Source: Burkholderiales bacterium (GTDB lineage Bacteria > Pseudomonadota > Gammaproteobacteria > Burkholderiales > Burkholderiaceae_C). Taken from it: a stretch of 64,000 nt of DNA. The DNA lies in assembly GCA_947453625.1 (NCBI GenBank), contig CANGHK010000013.1:1-64000 (forward strand), in the 5' to 3' direction. Position numbers and translations under genes: made by a program. Numbering within the stretch: position 1 is the first letter of the stretch; the number at the start of each line of letters is the position of its first letter. Below, in pieces: positions 56,401 to 64,000 of the stretch. The notes under the pieces were generated by a model, which did not search any database, was not told where the DNA came from, and worked only from the letters and a program-made list of their open reading frames with translations.

Positions 56401-59400
56401 CGGTCGCGGCCGGCGGCGGCACTTCCTGCGCTCGACCTCGACAGCGGGCTGCCGGGGGTGCCGTCCGAAGCGGTGCCAGCCGGATCACCCGAGCCCGAGA
56501 CAGCGCCTGAGCTCGAGCCCGAGGCCTACCGCCAGATCGGACCGCTGCGCATAGTGATCCCGCTGTTCACCATCTACCTCAATGAGGCCGACGAGTTGTC
56601 GAGTCGGCTGGGGGTCGAACTGGCCGGGTGGGCGGTCGGGCAGGGCGGGGCGGTCGGCGATGCGGCGGTGGCGCTGGCGCACTCGCTGGCGGGCAACTCC
56701 GGCGCGGTGGGCTATACCGACCTGTCGCGGCTGGCGCGCGCGCTCGAGCACGCGCTCGATCGGTCCAACCTGCGTGGCCGCGGTCGCGGCGACGAAGCTG
56801 AACTGTTCATTCGGGCGTCCGACGAGATCCGGCGCTTGCTGCACCTGTTTGCTGCCGGCTTCCTCAATCCGCCCGACGCCGATCTGCTGCATGCGCTGCA
56901 AGCGCTGGCCCATGCCGCGCCGGCCGCCGATACCGGCGCTGCCGACCGGCAAGCCGATGTGCAACCCGAGGCCGGGCACGAGGCTGCCGAGCCGGTCGAT
57001 GCCGAGGCGCAAGACGCCGGCGCGGCGGTGCTGGGTCGTGCCGTCCTGCTGCCTTTCGCTGAAGTCGGGCCGCAGGCCGAGCCGGCGGCCGCTGAGCTGC
57101 ACGCGGGGCAGCGCGACGGGTCAATCGGTTTCGATGAGGACATCGACCAGGTCGATGCGATCGATGCCGAGCTCTTCCCTTTTCTGGTCGAGGAGGCGCA
57201 GGAATTGCTGCCGCAGTTGCAGTCGCGGCTGCGTGAATGGTCGGCCGACCCGGCCGGGCACGATGCCGCGGCGGCCAGCATGCGCAGCCTGCACAGCCTG
57301 AAGGGCAGTGCGCGCCTGGCCGGTGCGATGCGTCTGGGCGAAATGGTGCACCGTCTCGAAAGCGAGGTGCAGCAGCGGATGGCGCAGTCCGGCGTGGCTG
57401 GCGCGCTGCCGTCGGCGTCCGATCTGGCGGTCCTGGTGGCGCATGCCGATGCGCTGGAAGCGGCTTTCGACCTGCTGCGCTCCGCACCCGCGCCCGCCAC
57501 CGCTGCGGCCGTAGCCGTGGCCCAGGCGGTGGCGTTGCCGGCGATGGCGGACTCGTCGCCACCGCCGGTGACCCGCCCGGGCATGGACTGGCGGCGCTTC
57601 GCCGCGTCAGCCGTGCCGGTCGAAACCCGGCCTGTCCGACCGGCCGGTGCTGTGGCCGGGTCGGTGCGGGTGCGCGCGCCGCTGCTCGACCGCCTGGTCA
57701 ATCAGGCGGGCGAGGTCAGCATCGCGCGGGCCCGCATCGAGTCCGACCTCGGCCAGCTCAAGGGCGGGCTGGGCGACCTCGCTGACAACCTCGCTCGGCT
57801 GCGTGCCCAACTGCGCGACATCGAGTTGCAGGCCGAAACCCAGATCGCCACCCGCCTGGAAGCTGCCCGCGCCGCGGCGCAGGACTTCGACCCGCTGGAG
57901 ATGGACCGCTTCACCCGGTTCCAGGAGCTGACGCGGGTGATGGCCGAGTCGGTGGCCGACGTGGCCACCGTGCAACGTGGCCTGCGGCGCAGGCTGCAGT
58001 CGACCGAGGATGCGCTGGCGCACCAGGCGCGCATGACACGCGACATGCAGGACGACCTGCTGCGCACCCGGATGGTCGAGTTCGAATCGCTGTCCGAGCG
58101 TCTGTACCGGGTCGTGCGCCAGGCCGCAAAGGAGACCGGCAAGGCGGTGCGGCTCGACATCGTCGGTGGCGCGATCGAGATCGACCGAGGCGTGCTCGAC
58201 CGCATCACGCCGGCCTTCGAGCACCTGCTGCGCAACAGCGTGGTGCATGGCATCGAGCCGGCCGACCGGCGCAGCGCAGCCGGCAAGGCCGCCACCGGCA
58301 GCATCACGATGGCGGTCAGCCAGTCCGGCAACGAGGTCAGCGTGGAGGTGCGCGATGACGGCTCCGGTCTCGACCTGGGTGCCATCCGCCAGCGCGGCCT
58401 GGCGCTGGGCCTGATCGCGGTCGACGCGCGGCCTGACGACACCGAACTTGCGAACCTGATCTTCCAGCCTGGTTTCAGCACTGCGGCCAGCGTCACCGAC
58501 CTGGCCGGCCGCGGCGTGGGCATGGACGTGGTGCGCGCCGACGTCAACGCGATGGGCGGGCGCATCGAGACGGCCAGTGCGCCCGGCCTGGGCACCAGCC
58601 TGCGCCTGGTGCTGCCGCTGACCACCGCGGTCACCCAGGTCGTGATGCTGCGCTGCGGCGACCGCGTGGTCGCCGTGCCCTCGACGCTGGTGGAAACCGT
58701 GCGCCGGGTGACGCTGGCCGAACTGACGCGGGCTTATGCGCATTCCAGCCACCTCGACGGCGCGCAGGCCTTGCCCTTCTTCTGGCTCGACGCGCTGCTG
58801 ATGGGCACGCCGCGCGGCAGCGTCAGTGGCCGCACCGCTCCGGTGGTGATCATCCGCAGCGCCGCTCAGCGCGTGGTGCTGCATGTCGACGAGGTGCTGG
58901 GCAACCAGGAGGTGGTGATCAAGAACCTCGGTCCGCAGCTGTCGCGCGTGCCCGGCCTGGTGGGCTTGACCTTGCTGCCGTCTGGCCTGCCGGCGCTGAT
59001 CTACAACCCGGTCGCGCTGGCCACGCTGTACGGCGACGCCGCGCGCCAAGCCACCGGCCTGGCCGGCAGCTTCGAGGCCGGCCTGCCTGCTGCGGCCCAG
59101 GCGCCGCTGGTGCTGGTGGTGGACGATTCGCTGACGGTGCGGCGCATCACGCAGCGCCTGCTCGAGCGCGAGGGTTACCGCGTTGCGGTGGCCAAGGACG
59201 GCATCGAGGGCCTGGAAAAACTGCTGGCCGAGCGCCCGGCGGTGTTGCTCACCGACATCGAGATGCCGCGCATGGACGGCTTCGATCTGGTGCGAACACT
59301 GCGCGCCGATGCCCGGCTGGCCGACCTGCCGGTGATCATGATCACCTCGCGCCTGGCCAGGAAGCACCGCGACTACGCGGCCGAACTCGGTGTCGACCAC

Positions 59401-59487
59401 TACCTCGGCAAGCCCTACGTCGAGGACGAACTGCTGGGTCTGGTGACGCGCCACGCCCGGCCTCAGCCGCTCTTGACCACCGCGTAG
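53437..59487 (+). CDS. chpA: hybrid chemosensory histidine kinase ChpA/PilL
   Basis: A 2016-residue CheA-type kinase, the core of the Pil-Chp pathway. After about 550 residues of helical N-terminal region come phosphotransfer domains with FHTLKGSARM (His near 766), AHSLAGNSG (near 1082) and LHSLKGSARL (near 1286). A dimerisation helix pair follows (about 1400-1550), then the ATPase with LLRNSVVHGIE, DDGSGLDL and GRGVGMDVV (about 1600-1700), a CheW domain (about 1725-1870) and a receiver with LVVDDSLTVRR and TDIEMPRMDGF (Asp near 1939). Linkers are acidic and Pro-rich. The number of histidine domains is lower than in Pseudomonas ChpA (eight). The end overlaps the convergent photolyase gene by 25 bases. 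Confidence 0.92.
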   Translation: MVVSNDRVDSPVMRDDLSALSWVQDEVRRSLELANKALRRYLKEQAQAVDLDSVDPAVLRQARSQLHQSVGVLELVGLGRAAEVLRAAEAALQRLSARPKLITPAAVEAIERGSFALLDFIARRLAGKPVSTLSLFPPYRALQELAGVTRAHPADLWSVEWCWRDLVPETGVPAATPDEATVGRIEADLLALMRGAPPGVAARMAELFASLAAGVQALFDADDLPDPPQTPAPRPPHPRLATLWQLAAGFFEAQADGLLQPDAYSKRIGSKLLAQLRAGVQAEPSEQLARDLLFFCSQAQPREGMPVGPRLAAIHQAYDLAGREVVDYDQVRLGRFDPAWLAQARKRVTAAKELWSAVAAGDLARLNGLSEPFALVSDSLARLYPDGGILGRALQVASAHTTATGAEPPADLAMEVATALLYLEASIEDGDFDHPDGVQRIRRLAQRIDAVRQARDPGTLDLWMEELYRRVSDRQTMGSVVQELRASLSEVEQNIDHYFRNPVQREVLIPVPAQLSAMRGVLAVLGLDQASQAVLCMRDDVDALASTEVNPQHAIATGTFDRLADNLGALSFLIDMVSVQPQMAKSLFHFDPDSGVLSTVMARSDRPTGFDGFDARPAEPVAGPPDTDALAVSLEFDSIVTQARAARRAASASAPGLATGPEAAPGTPAQQPSSEPVLCSHGLPVLSPDSAPAAESGSPASRPGAAMSLSEEAVPSGLSGLEDDLEMREVFLEEAREVLQGAQAALVDWQASHGDRQAMDTVRRAFHTLKGSARMVGLADFGEAAWACEQLYNARLTEHGGDADPALRDFGVQAGHFFGRWLQALEAGQGVGFDAGSLVARADALRGGPSPDAPLQAEELLAPLPDRLPQPLSGRAADVLPAPQFEDTKTPGFATSEVEREPAAGLLVHVPDLPLAADLDLLFPPPEVLPPAAVPTGLPEFDLAGLTEPGNEALAPLIAVAEATELELSPDLDFELSLDLPEQAEAADRSRPAAALPALDLDSGLPGVPSEAVPAGSPEPETAPELEPEAYRQIGPLRIVIPLFTIYLNEADELSSRLGVELAGWAVGQGGAVGDAAVALAHSLAGNSGAVGYTDLSRLARALEHALDRSNLRGRGRGDEAELFIRASDEIRRLLHLFAAGFLNPPDADLLHALQALAHAAPAADTGAADRQADVQPEAGHEAAEPVDAEAQDAGAAVLGRAVLLPFAEVGPQAEPAAAELHAGQRDGSIGFDEDIDQVDAIDAELFPFLVEEAQELLPQLQSRLREWSADPAGHDAAAASMRSLHSLKGSARLAGAMRLGEMVHRLESEVQQRMAQSGVAGALPSASDLAVLVAHADALEAAFDLLRSAPAPATAAAVAVAQAVALPAMADSSPPPVTRPGMDWRRFAASAVPVETRPVRPAGAVAGSVRVRAPLLDRLVNQAGEVSIARARIESDLGQLKGGLGDLADNLARLRAQLRDIELQAETQIATRLEAARAAAQDFDPLEMDRFTRFQELTRVMAESVADVATVQRGLRRRLQSTEDALAHQARMTRDMQDDLLRTRMVEFESLSERLYRVVRQAAKETGKAVRLDIVGGAIEIDRGVLDRITPAFEHLLRNSVVHGIEPADRRSAAGKAATGSITMAVSQSGNEVSVEVRDDGSGLDLGAIRQRGLALGLIAVDARPDDTELANLIFQPGFSTAASVTDLAGRGVGMDVVRADVNAMGGRIETASAPGLGTSLRLVLPLTTAVTQVVMLRCGDRVVAVPSTLVETVRRVTLAELTRAYAHSSHLDGAQALPFFWLDALLMGTPRGSVSGRTAPVVIIRSAAQRVVLHVDEVLGNQEVVIKNLGPQLSRVPGLVGLTLLPSGLPALIYNPVALATLYGDAARQATGLAGSFEAGLPAAAQAPLVLVVDDSLTVRRITQRLLEREGYRVAVAKDGIEGLEKLLAERPAVLLTDIEMPRMDGFDLVRTLRADARLADLPVIMITSRLARKHRDYAAELGVDHYLGKPYVEDELLGLVTRHARPQPLLTTA

Positions 59488-60950
59488 CGCGCCAGCGTGC
59501 GCTCGCGGGCCTCGTCGTGGGCCACCACCGGCCGTGGGTACTGCTGGTCCAGCGTGATGCCGGCGGCCAACAGGTCGATCGGCCGCGCCAGCCAGGGCGC
59601 GTGGATCAGCTTGTTCGGCAGGCCGGCGAGTTGCGGCAGGTAGCGCCGGATGAACTTGCCCTCGGGGTCGAAACGTTCGCTCTGCGATACCGGATTGAAG
59701 ATGCGGAAATAGGGCTGGGCATCGCAGCCGGTGGAGGCCGCCCATTGCCAGCCGCCGTTGTTGGCCGCGAGGTCGAAATCGTTCAGGTGGGTGGCGAACC
59801 AGGCCTCGCCGCGCCGCCAGTCCAGCCCCAGGTCCTTGGTCAGGAAGCTGGCGACCACCATGCGCAGGCGGTTGTGCATGTAGCCTGTCTGCAGGAGTTG
59901 CAGCATCGCCGCGTCGACCAGCGGGTAGCCGGTGCGGCCCTCGGCCCAGGCCGCGAACAGCGCGTCGGCATGTTTGCCATGCGCCCACGCGATCGCGTCG
60001 TAGGCCGGCTTGAAGGCGTGGCCCACCACCCGCGGGTGGTGGAACAGGATCTGGTGGTAGAAATCGCGCCAGATCAGCTCAGACAGCCAGACTTCGGCGC
60101 CGCGCGACCCTGCCTGCATGCGCTGCCAGGCCTCGCGCGCCAGCCGGCGTATCGACACCGTGCCGAAACGCAGGTGGGTCGACAGGTAGCTCGGCCCCTT
60201 GACCGCCGGAAAGTCGCGCGCCGCCGCGTAGTCGTCGATCCGGTCCAGGAAGTCCGCCAGCAATTCCCGCGCGCCGGTGCTGCCGGTGGGCAGCTTGAGC
60301 TGGTGCAGGTTGGTGGGCTCGAAGCCGATCTGCGCCAGGGTCGGTACCCCGATGGGTTGATCGGCGTGCAGCGCCGCCAGCGCGCCGGCATGTCGCGCCA
60401 CCGGGTAGGGTTTGACGAAGTAGGGCTCAAGCTTGCGCAGCCAGGCGTTCTTGTAGGGCGTGAACACGCTGTACGGGCTGGCGCTGGCGGTCAGCACCTC
60501 GTCGCGCTCGAAAACGACATGGTCCTTGCTGGTGTGCAGCACGACGCCGGCCTCGGCCAGCTTGCCACGCACCCGGGCGTCGCGGGCCAGCGCGCCGGGT
60601 TCGTCGTCGTGGTTGGCGTATACCGCCTGCACATCGAGTTGCGCGGCCAGCGCCGGCAACTCGACCTGCACGTCGCCGTGGCGCACGATCAGGCCGACGC
60701 CGGCGACACCGTGGGCGATGCCCAGGCTGCGCAGCTGATCGTCCAGGTCGACCAGGCTGTCGCGGATGAATTCGACCCGCCTGTCGGCGCGCGGCAAGGG
60801 GTCGAGGATGGCGGGGTCGAAGATGAAGACGCACCAGACCTGGCGCGCCGATTTCAATGCGTGGAACAAGGCGGCCTGGTCGTCGGCGCGCAAGTCGCGT
60901 CGAAACCAGACCAGCGCGCTGGCAATCAATGGGCTGTTCGGGTGGTGCAT
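59463..60950 (-). CDS. phrB: deoxyribodipyrimidine photolyase
   Basis: A 495-residue blue-light DNA repair enzyme. The N-terminal antenna domain shows ALVWFRRDLRADDQAAL and VYANHDDEP. The FAD domain has YLSTHLRFGTVSIR, LSELIWRDFYHQIL, TGYPLVDAAMLQLLQTGYMHNRLRM and NDFDLAANNGGWQW, with the electron-transfer Trp residues, and YFRIFNPVSQSERFDP. ATG 60950 (MHHPNSPLIASALVWF) is used because TCTAAT, a -10-like hexamer, lies near 60970; ATG 60968 (MADTHG) is also in frame. Divergent from yqgE. Confidence 0.93.
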   Translation of the reverse strand: MHHPNSPLIASALVWFRRDLRADDQAALFHALKSARQVWCVFIFDPAILDPLPRADRRVEFIRDSLVDLDDQLRSLGIAHGVAGVGLIVRHGDVQVELPALAAQLDVQAVYANHDDEPGALARDARVRGKLAEAGVVLHTSKDHVVFERDEVLTASASPYSVFTPYKNAWLRKLEPYFVKPYPVARHAGALAALHADQPIGVPTLAQIGFEPTNLHQLKLPTGSTGARELLADFLDRIDDYAAARDFPAVKGPSYLSTHLRFGTVSIRRLAREAWQRMQAGSRGAEVWLSELIWRDFYHQILFHHPRVVGHAFKPAYDAIAWAHGKHADALFAAWAEGRTGYPLVDAAMLQLLQTGYMHNRLRMVVASFLTKDLGLDWRRGEAWFATHLNDFDLAANNGGWQWAASTGCDAQPYFRIFNPVSQSERFDPEGKFIRRYLPQLAGLPNKLIHAPWLARPIDLLAAGITLDQQYPRPVVAHDEARERTLARYAVVKSG

Positions 60951-60983
60951 GCCGTGAGTGTCGGCCATCATTAGAATCAGCGC

Positions 60984-61562
60984 ATGTCGCCGGGTCGCAT
61001 GAACCTCACCAACCAGTTCCTGATCGCCATGCCGGGCATGGGGGACGACACCTTCTCGGGCGCGGTGGTCTACCTGTGCGAGCACACCGAGAAGGGCGCG
61101 CTCGGGCTGGTGATCAACAAGCCGATAGACATCAAGCTTGGCAACCTGTTCGAGAAAGTCGAGTTGAGCCTGGATTCGCCGGCGCTGGCCGACCAGCCGG
61201 TGTACTTCGGCGGGCCGGTGCAGACCGAGCGCGGCTTCGTGCTGCACGAGAAGCTGGGCGAGTCGGTCAGCCCCTACAGCAGCACGCTGTCGGTGCCCGG
61301 CGGGCTCGAGATGACGACCAGCAAGGACGTACTGGAAGCCCTGGCGTCTGGCACCGGCCCCAAGCGCCTGCTGGTCACGCTGGGCTACAGCGGCTGGGCC
61401 GCGGGCCAGCTCGAAGACGAGCTTGGCCGCAACGGCTGGCTGACGGTGGACGCCGCGCCCGAGGTCATCTTCGACACCCCGGTCGAGCAGCGCTACGACC
61501 GCGCCGTCTCGCTGCTGGGCTTCGACCCGCGCATGCTCAGCCAGGAGGCTGGCCACGCATGA
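60984..61562 (+). CDS. yqgE: YqgE/AlgH family protein
   Basis: A 192-residue cytoplasmic protein of unknown biochemical role (the AlgH name comes from alginate regulation in Pseudomonas). Motifs: LTNQFLIAMPGMGDDTFSGAVVYLCEH, seen in pieces, GALGLVINKP, YFGGPVQTERGFVLH and LGYSGWAAGQLEDEL. It starts a four- or five-gene run; its stop overlaps the ruvX start (ATGA). ATG 60984 or 60999 could start translation. Confidence 0.93.
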   Translation: MSPGRMNLTNQFLIAMPGMGDDTFSGAVVYLCEHTEKGALGLVINKPIDIKLGNLFEKVELSLDSPALADQPVYFGGPVQTERGFVLHEKLGESVSPYSSTLSVPGGLEMTTSKDVLEALASGTGPKRLLVTLGYSGWAAGQLEDELGRNGWLTVDAAPEVIFDTPVEQRYDRAVSLLGFDPRMLSQEAGHA

Positions 61563-61960
61563 GCGGACCGGCGGGCCGCGTGCAGTCCTTCCTGGCATTC
61601 GATTTCGGCACCCGCCGCACCGGCGTGGCCACTGGCAACAGCCTGTTGCGCGCGGCCAGCCCCTTGACCACGGTGGCCGCCGAGGGCGACGCCCGCTTCG
61701 AGCCCATCGCCCGCTTGATCAAGGACTGGCAGCCCGATGCGCTGGTGGTCGGCGTTCCATGCCACCCCGACGGCGCGCCGCACGACAATACCCGGCGCGC
61801 GCAGCGCTTCGGCCGCCAGTTGCACGGCCGTTTCAGGCTGGTCGTGCACGAGGTGGACGAGCGCTACAGCACCACCGAAGCCCTGGCCGGCGGCGCGGTC
61901 GATGTCGATGCCGCCTCGGCCGTGGTAATCCTGGACCAGTTCTTGCGGAATCTGACATGA
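61559..61960 (+). CDS. ruvX: Holliday junction resolvase-like protein RuvX/YqgF
   Basis: A 133-residue RNase H-fold nuclease. FLAFDFGTRRTGVATG holds the first acidic residue, LVVGVPCHPDG the middle one, and VHEVDERYSTTEA and DAASAVVILDQFL the last. The family resolves junctions or matures 16S rRNA 5' ends. It overlaps yqgE and pyrR by ATGA on both sides. Confidence 0.93.
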   Translation: MSGPAGRVQSFLAFDFGTRRTGVATGNSLLRAASPLTTVAAEGDARFEPIARLIKDWQPDALVVGVPCHPDGAPHDNTRRAQRFGRQLHGRFRLVVHEVDERYSTTEALAGGAVDVDAASAVVILDQFLRNLT

Positions 61961-62469
61961 GCAACCTGTCGCTCGACGCCGAGGCCCTCTACACCGAGTT
62001 GCGCAGCGGCGTGCAAGCCCTGTGGCGGCCCGGCATGGCCATGATGGGCATCTGGTCGGGCGGGGCCTGGCTGGCCGAGCGGCTGGCCGCCGACCTGCCC
62101 GACCTGCTGGGCCAGTGCCGGCCGGCGGTGATCTCCAGCACCCTGCACCGCGACGATTTCTCGGCCCGCGGCATGGCCAGCGGCACCGACGCCACCAAGA
62201 TCCCGTTCGCGGTGGACGGCGCCCATATCCTGCTGCTCGACGACGTGTTGTTCACCGGCCGCACGATCCGTGCGGTGCTCAACGAGCTGTTCGACTACGG
62301 CCGTCCGGCCAGCGTCACGCTGGCGGTGCTGGTGGACCGCGGCGGGCGCGAATTGCCCATCCAGGCTGCCTTTGCCGCCGCCAAGATCGTCCTGCCGGCC
62401 AGTCAGACCCTGGCGCTGGCGCGCACCGAGGACGGCCGCTTGACGTTCAGCATAGAGGACCAAGCCTGA
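61957..62469 (+). CDS. pyrR: bifunctional pyrimidine regulator / uracil phosphoribosyltransferase PyrR
   Basis: A 170-residue type I phosphoribosyltransferase. The PRPP motif is [35 protein letters not shown] and [12 protein letters not shown] are PyrR-like. In Gram-positives PyrR also binds pyr mRNA. No anti-terminator leader is visible in this operon, so an RNA-binding role here is unproven. It overlaps ruvX and lies 1 base before pyrB. Confidence 0.93.
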   Translation: MSNLSLDAEALYTELRSGVQALWRPGMAMMGIWSGGAWLAERLAADLPDLLGQCRPAVISSTLHRDDFSARGMASGTDATKIPFAVDGAHILLLDDVLFTGRTIRAVLNELFDYGRPASVTLAVLVDRGGRELPIQAAFAAAKIVLPASQTLALARTEDGRLTFSIEDQA

Positions 62470-62470
62470 G

Positions 62471-63433
62471 ATGCTCAACAAGCGCAACCCCCAACTCAAT
62501 CGCCAAGGCGAGCTGATCCACTTGCTGTCCATCGAGGGCCTGCCGCGCGACGTGGTGACCCACATCCTCGACACCGCGGGTACCTTTCTGTCGGTCAACG
62601 ACAGGGAGGTCAAGAAGGTGCCGCTGCTGCGTGGCAAGAGCGTGTTCAACCTGTTCTTCGAGAACAGCACGCGCACACGCACCACCTTCGAGATCGCCGC
62701 CAAGCGGCTGTCGGCCGATGTCATCAACCTCGACATCGCCAAGAGCAGCGCCAGCAAGGGCGAGAGCCTGCTCGACACCATCGCCAACCTGTCGGCGATG
62801 CATGCCGACATGTTCGTGGTGCGGCACAGCGAGAGCGGCGCGCCCTACCTGATCGCCCAGCACTGCGCGCCGCATGTGCATGTGGTCAACGCCGGCGACG
62901 GGCGCCATGCGCACCCGACGCAAGGCCTGCTCGACATGTACACGATCAGGCATTTCAAGAAGGACTTCACCCAGCTGTCGGTGGCCATAGTCGGCGATCT
63001 GGTGCACAGCCGGGTGGCGCGCTCCGACATCCACGCGCTGACCACGCTGGGCGTGCCCGACATCCGCGCGGTCGGCCCCAAGACCCTGGTGCCTGGCGAT
63101 TTCCAGGGCATGGGCGTGCGGGTCTGCCACGACATGGCCGAGGGCATTCGCGGCGCCGACGTGATCATCATGCTGCGGCTGCAGAACGAGCGCATGAGCG
63201 GCGGCATGCTGCCCAGCGCGGGCGAGTTCTTCAAGCATTACGGCTTGACCGAGGACAAGCTCAGGCTGGCCAAGCCCGACGCGATCGTGATGCACCCGGG
63301 GCCGATCAACCGCGGCGTCGAGATCGATTCGTCGGTGGCCGACGGCACGCACAGCGTGATCCTGCCGCAGGTGACCTTCGGCATCGCGGTCAGGATGGCG
63401 GTGATGTCGATCATTGCGGGCAACGAGGCTTGA
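62471..63433 (+). CDS. pyrB: aspartate carbamoyltransferase catalytic subunit
   Basis: A 320-residue enzyme joining carbamoyl phosphate and aspartate in UMP synthesis. Carbamoyl phosphate loop [76 protein letters not shown]. No pyrI is adjacent; instead a non-catalytic dihydroorotase-like gene follows after 7 bases, as in the class A dodecameric enzyme of pseudomonads. Confidence 0.96.
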   Translation: MLNKRNPQLNRQGELIHLLSIEGLPRDVVTHILDTAGTFLSVNDREVKKVPLLRGKSVFNLFFENSTRTRTTFEIAAKRLSADVINLDIAKSSASKGESLLDTIANLSAMHADMFVVRHSESGAPYLIAQHCAPHVHVVNAGDGRHAHPTQGLLDMYTIRHFKKDFTQLSVAIVGDLVHSRVARSDIHALTTLGVPDIRAVGPKTLVPGDFQGMGVRVCHDMAEGIRGADVIIMLRLQNERMSGGMLPSAGEFFKHYGLTEDKLRLAKPDAIVMHPGPINRGVEIDSSVADGTHSVILPQVTFGIAVRMAVMSIIAGNEA

Positions 63434-63440
63434 ACCGACC

Positions 63441-64000
63441 ATGAAGATACTCATCAGGAACGGTCGCTTGGTCGACCCCGCCTCCGGCCGCGACGAACCC
63501 GGCGATGTCGCGATCGCCGCCGGCCGCATCCTCACTTTGGGCCAGGTGCCGGCCGATTTCCAGCCGAACCGGGTGATAGACGCCAGCGGCTGCATCGTCG
63601 CGCCTGGGCTGGTCGACCTGGCCGCGCGGCTGCGCGAGCCCGGCCATGAGCATGAGGGCATGCTCGAGAGCGAGTTGAACGCGGCGGCCGCGGGTGGCGT
63701 CACCAGCTTGGTCTGCCCGCCCGACACCGACCCCACGCTCGACGAGCCGGGGCTGGTGGAGATGCTCAAGTTCCGCGCCCGCAAGCTGTCGCTGTGCCGG
63801 CTGTTTCCGCTCGGCGCGCTGACCCGCGGCCTGAAGGGCGAGGTGCTGACCGAGATGGCCGAGCTGACCGAGGCCGGCTGTGTCGGCTTCTCGCAGGCCG
63901 AGGTGCCCATACTCGACACCCTGGTGCTGTCGCGCGCGCTGCAGTACGCCGCCACCTTCGGCTACACCGTGTGGTTGCGGCCGCAGGACGGCTGGCTGGG
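63441..64000 (+). CDS. dihydroorotase-like protein PyrC' (inactive homologue), 5' part
   Basis: The first 186 residues are in the window and the frame runs off the end. It is an amidohydrolase: MKILIRNGRLVDPASGRDEPGDVAIAAGRI and VIDASGCIVAPGLVDL. The metal-binding His-x-His of active dihydroorotase (DLHVHLREPG) is replaced by DLAARLREPG. The TMPNT region is CPPDTDP, and the HxED region reads LRPQDGWL. It is therefore predicted not to be catalytic but to be the structural partner of PyrB. The second half is not seen. Confidence 0.88.
   Translation, partial: MKILIRNGRLVDPASGRDEPGDVAIAAGRILTLGQVPADFQPNRVIDASGCIVAPGLVDLAARLREPGHEHEGMLESELNAAAAGGVTSLVCPPDTDPTLDEPGLVEMLKFRARKLSLCRLFPLGALTRGLKGEVLTEMAELTEAGCVGFSQAEVPILDTLVLSRALQYAATFGYTVWLRPQDGWL

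Overview
The window is about 70% G+C, carries dense operons with ATGA stop/start overlaps, and reads as a chromosomal segment of a betaproteobacterium of the order Burkholderiales. Several traits point to the Rubrivivax/Leptothrix/Roseateles neighbourhood: a four-ATPase 'double' UvrA, a class Ia NrdA with N-terminal ATP cones, an AlgP/H1-like histone tail protein, a PEP-CTERM protein with a PrsT-type lipoprotein, and the rubredoxin-pilGHIJ-chpA gene order. The genus is an inference from gene order and protein style. The sequence contains no 16S rRNA, prophage, IS element or CRISPR array.

Layout. 1-6753: the tail of a c-type cytochrome, then a branched-chain-amino-acid/amide-type ABC importer (binding protein, LivG, LivF, LivH, LivM) and a second, convergent binding protein. 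6970-12759: a cell-surface island made of a TPR-sulfotransferase, a PrsT-like TPR lipoprotein and a PEP-CTERM protein. The last two have sigma-54-type promoters. 13092-21788: giant UvrA, tRNA-Met, and the SRP pair ftsY/ffh facing tail to tail. 21840-26952: a CcsA-like membrane protein, a PP0621-type protein, PilS, PilR and AmpD. 27020-32310: ribonucleotide reductase nrdA and nrdB with an NrdR-type double operator, followed by the histone-like gene. 32363-43233 is a long minus-strand block: DUF6279 lipoprotein, azlC, azlD, pgk, maeB, pyk, fba, purC and a TPR-like protein, i.e. lower glycolysis/gluconeogenesis, malate decarboxylation and purine synthesis. 43250-48903: glmU, terC, a mutarotase, hemL and a ThiD-like kinase. 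49021-59487: rubredoxin and the Pil-Chp chemosensory system (pilG, pilH, pilI, pilJ, chpA). 59463-64000: photolyase, then yqgE-ruvX-pyrR-pyrB and the start of a dihydroorotase-like gene that lacks the catalytic His-x-His.

How the genes work together. PilS/PilR controls pilin transcription through sigma-54, while PilG/H/I/J/ChpA controls pilus extension and retraction; the window therefore holds both regulatory arms of type IV pili in separate operons. The PEP-CTERM/PrsT/TPR-sulfotransferase group belongs to an exosortase and exopolysaccharide surface programme whose exosortase lies outside the window. Its sigma-54 promoters and the sulfotransferase partner are the most interesting new lead.

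A second theme is a dispersed family of GC-rich palindromic repeats. Members lie between genes (53197-53280), at a gene end (azlC) and in frame inside a UvrA coding domain (14474-14545). A 72-bp direct repeat lies between maeB and pgk. All statements come from reading the sequence; no database search was run.
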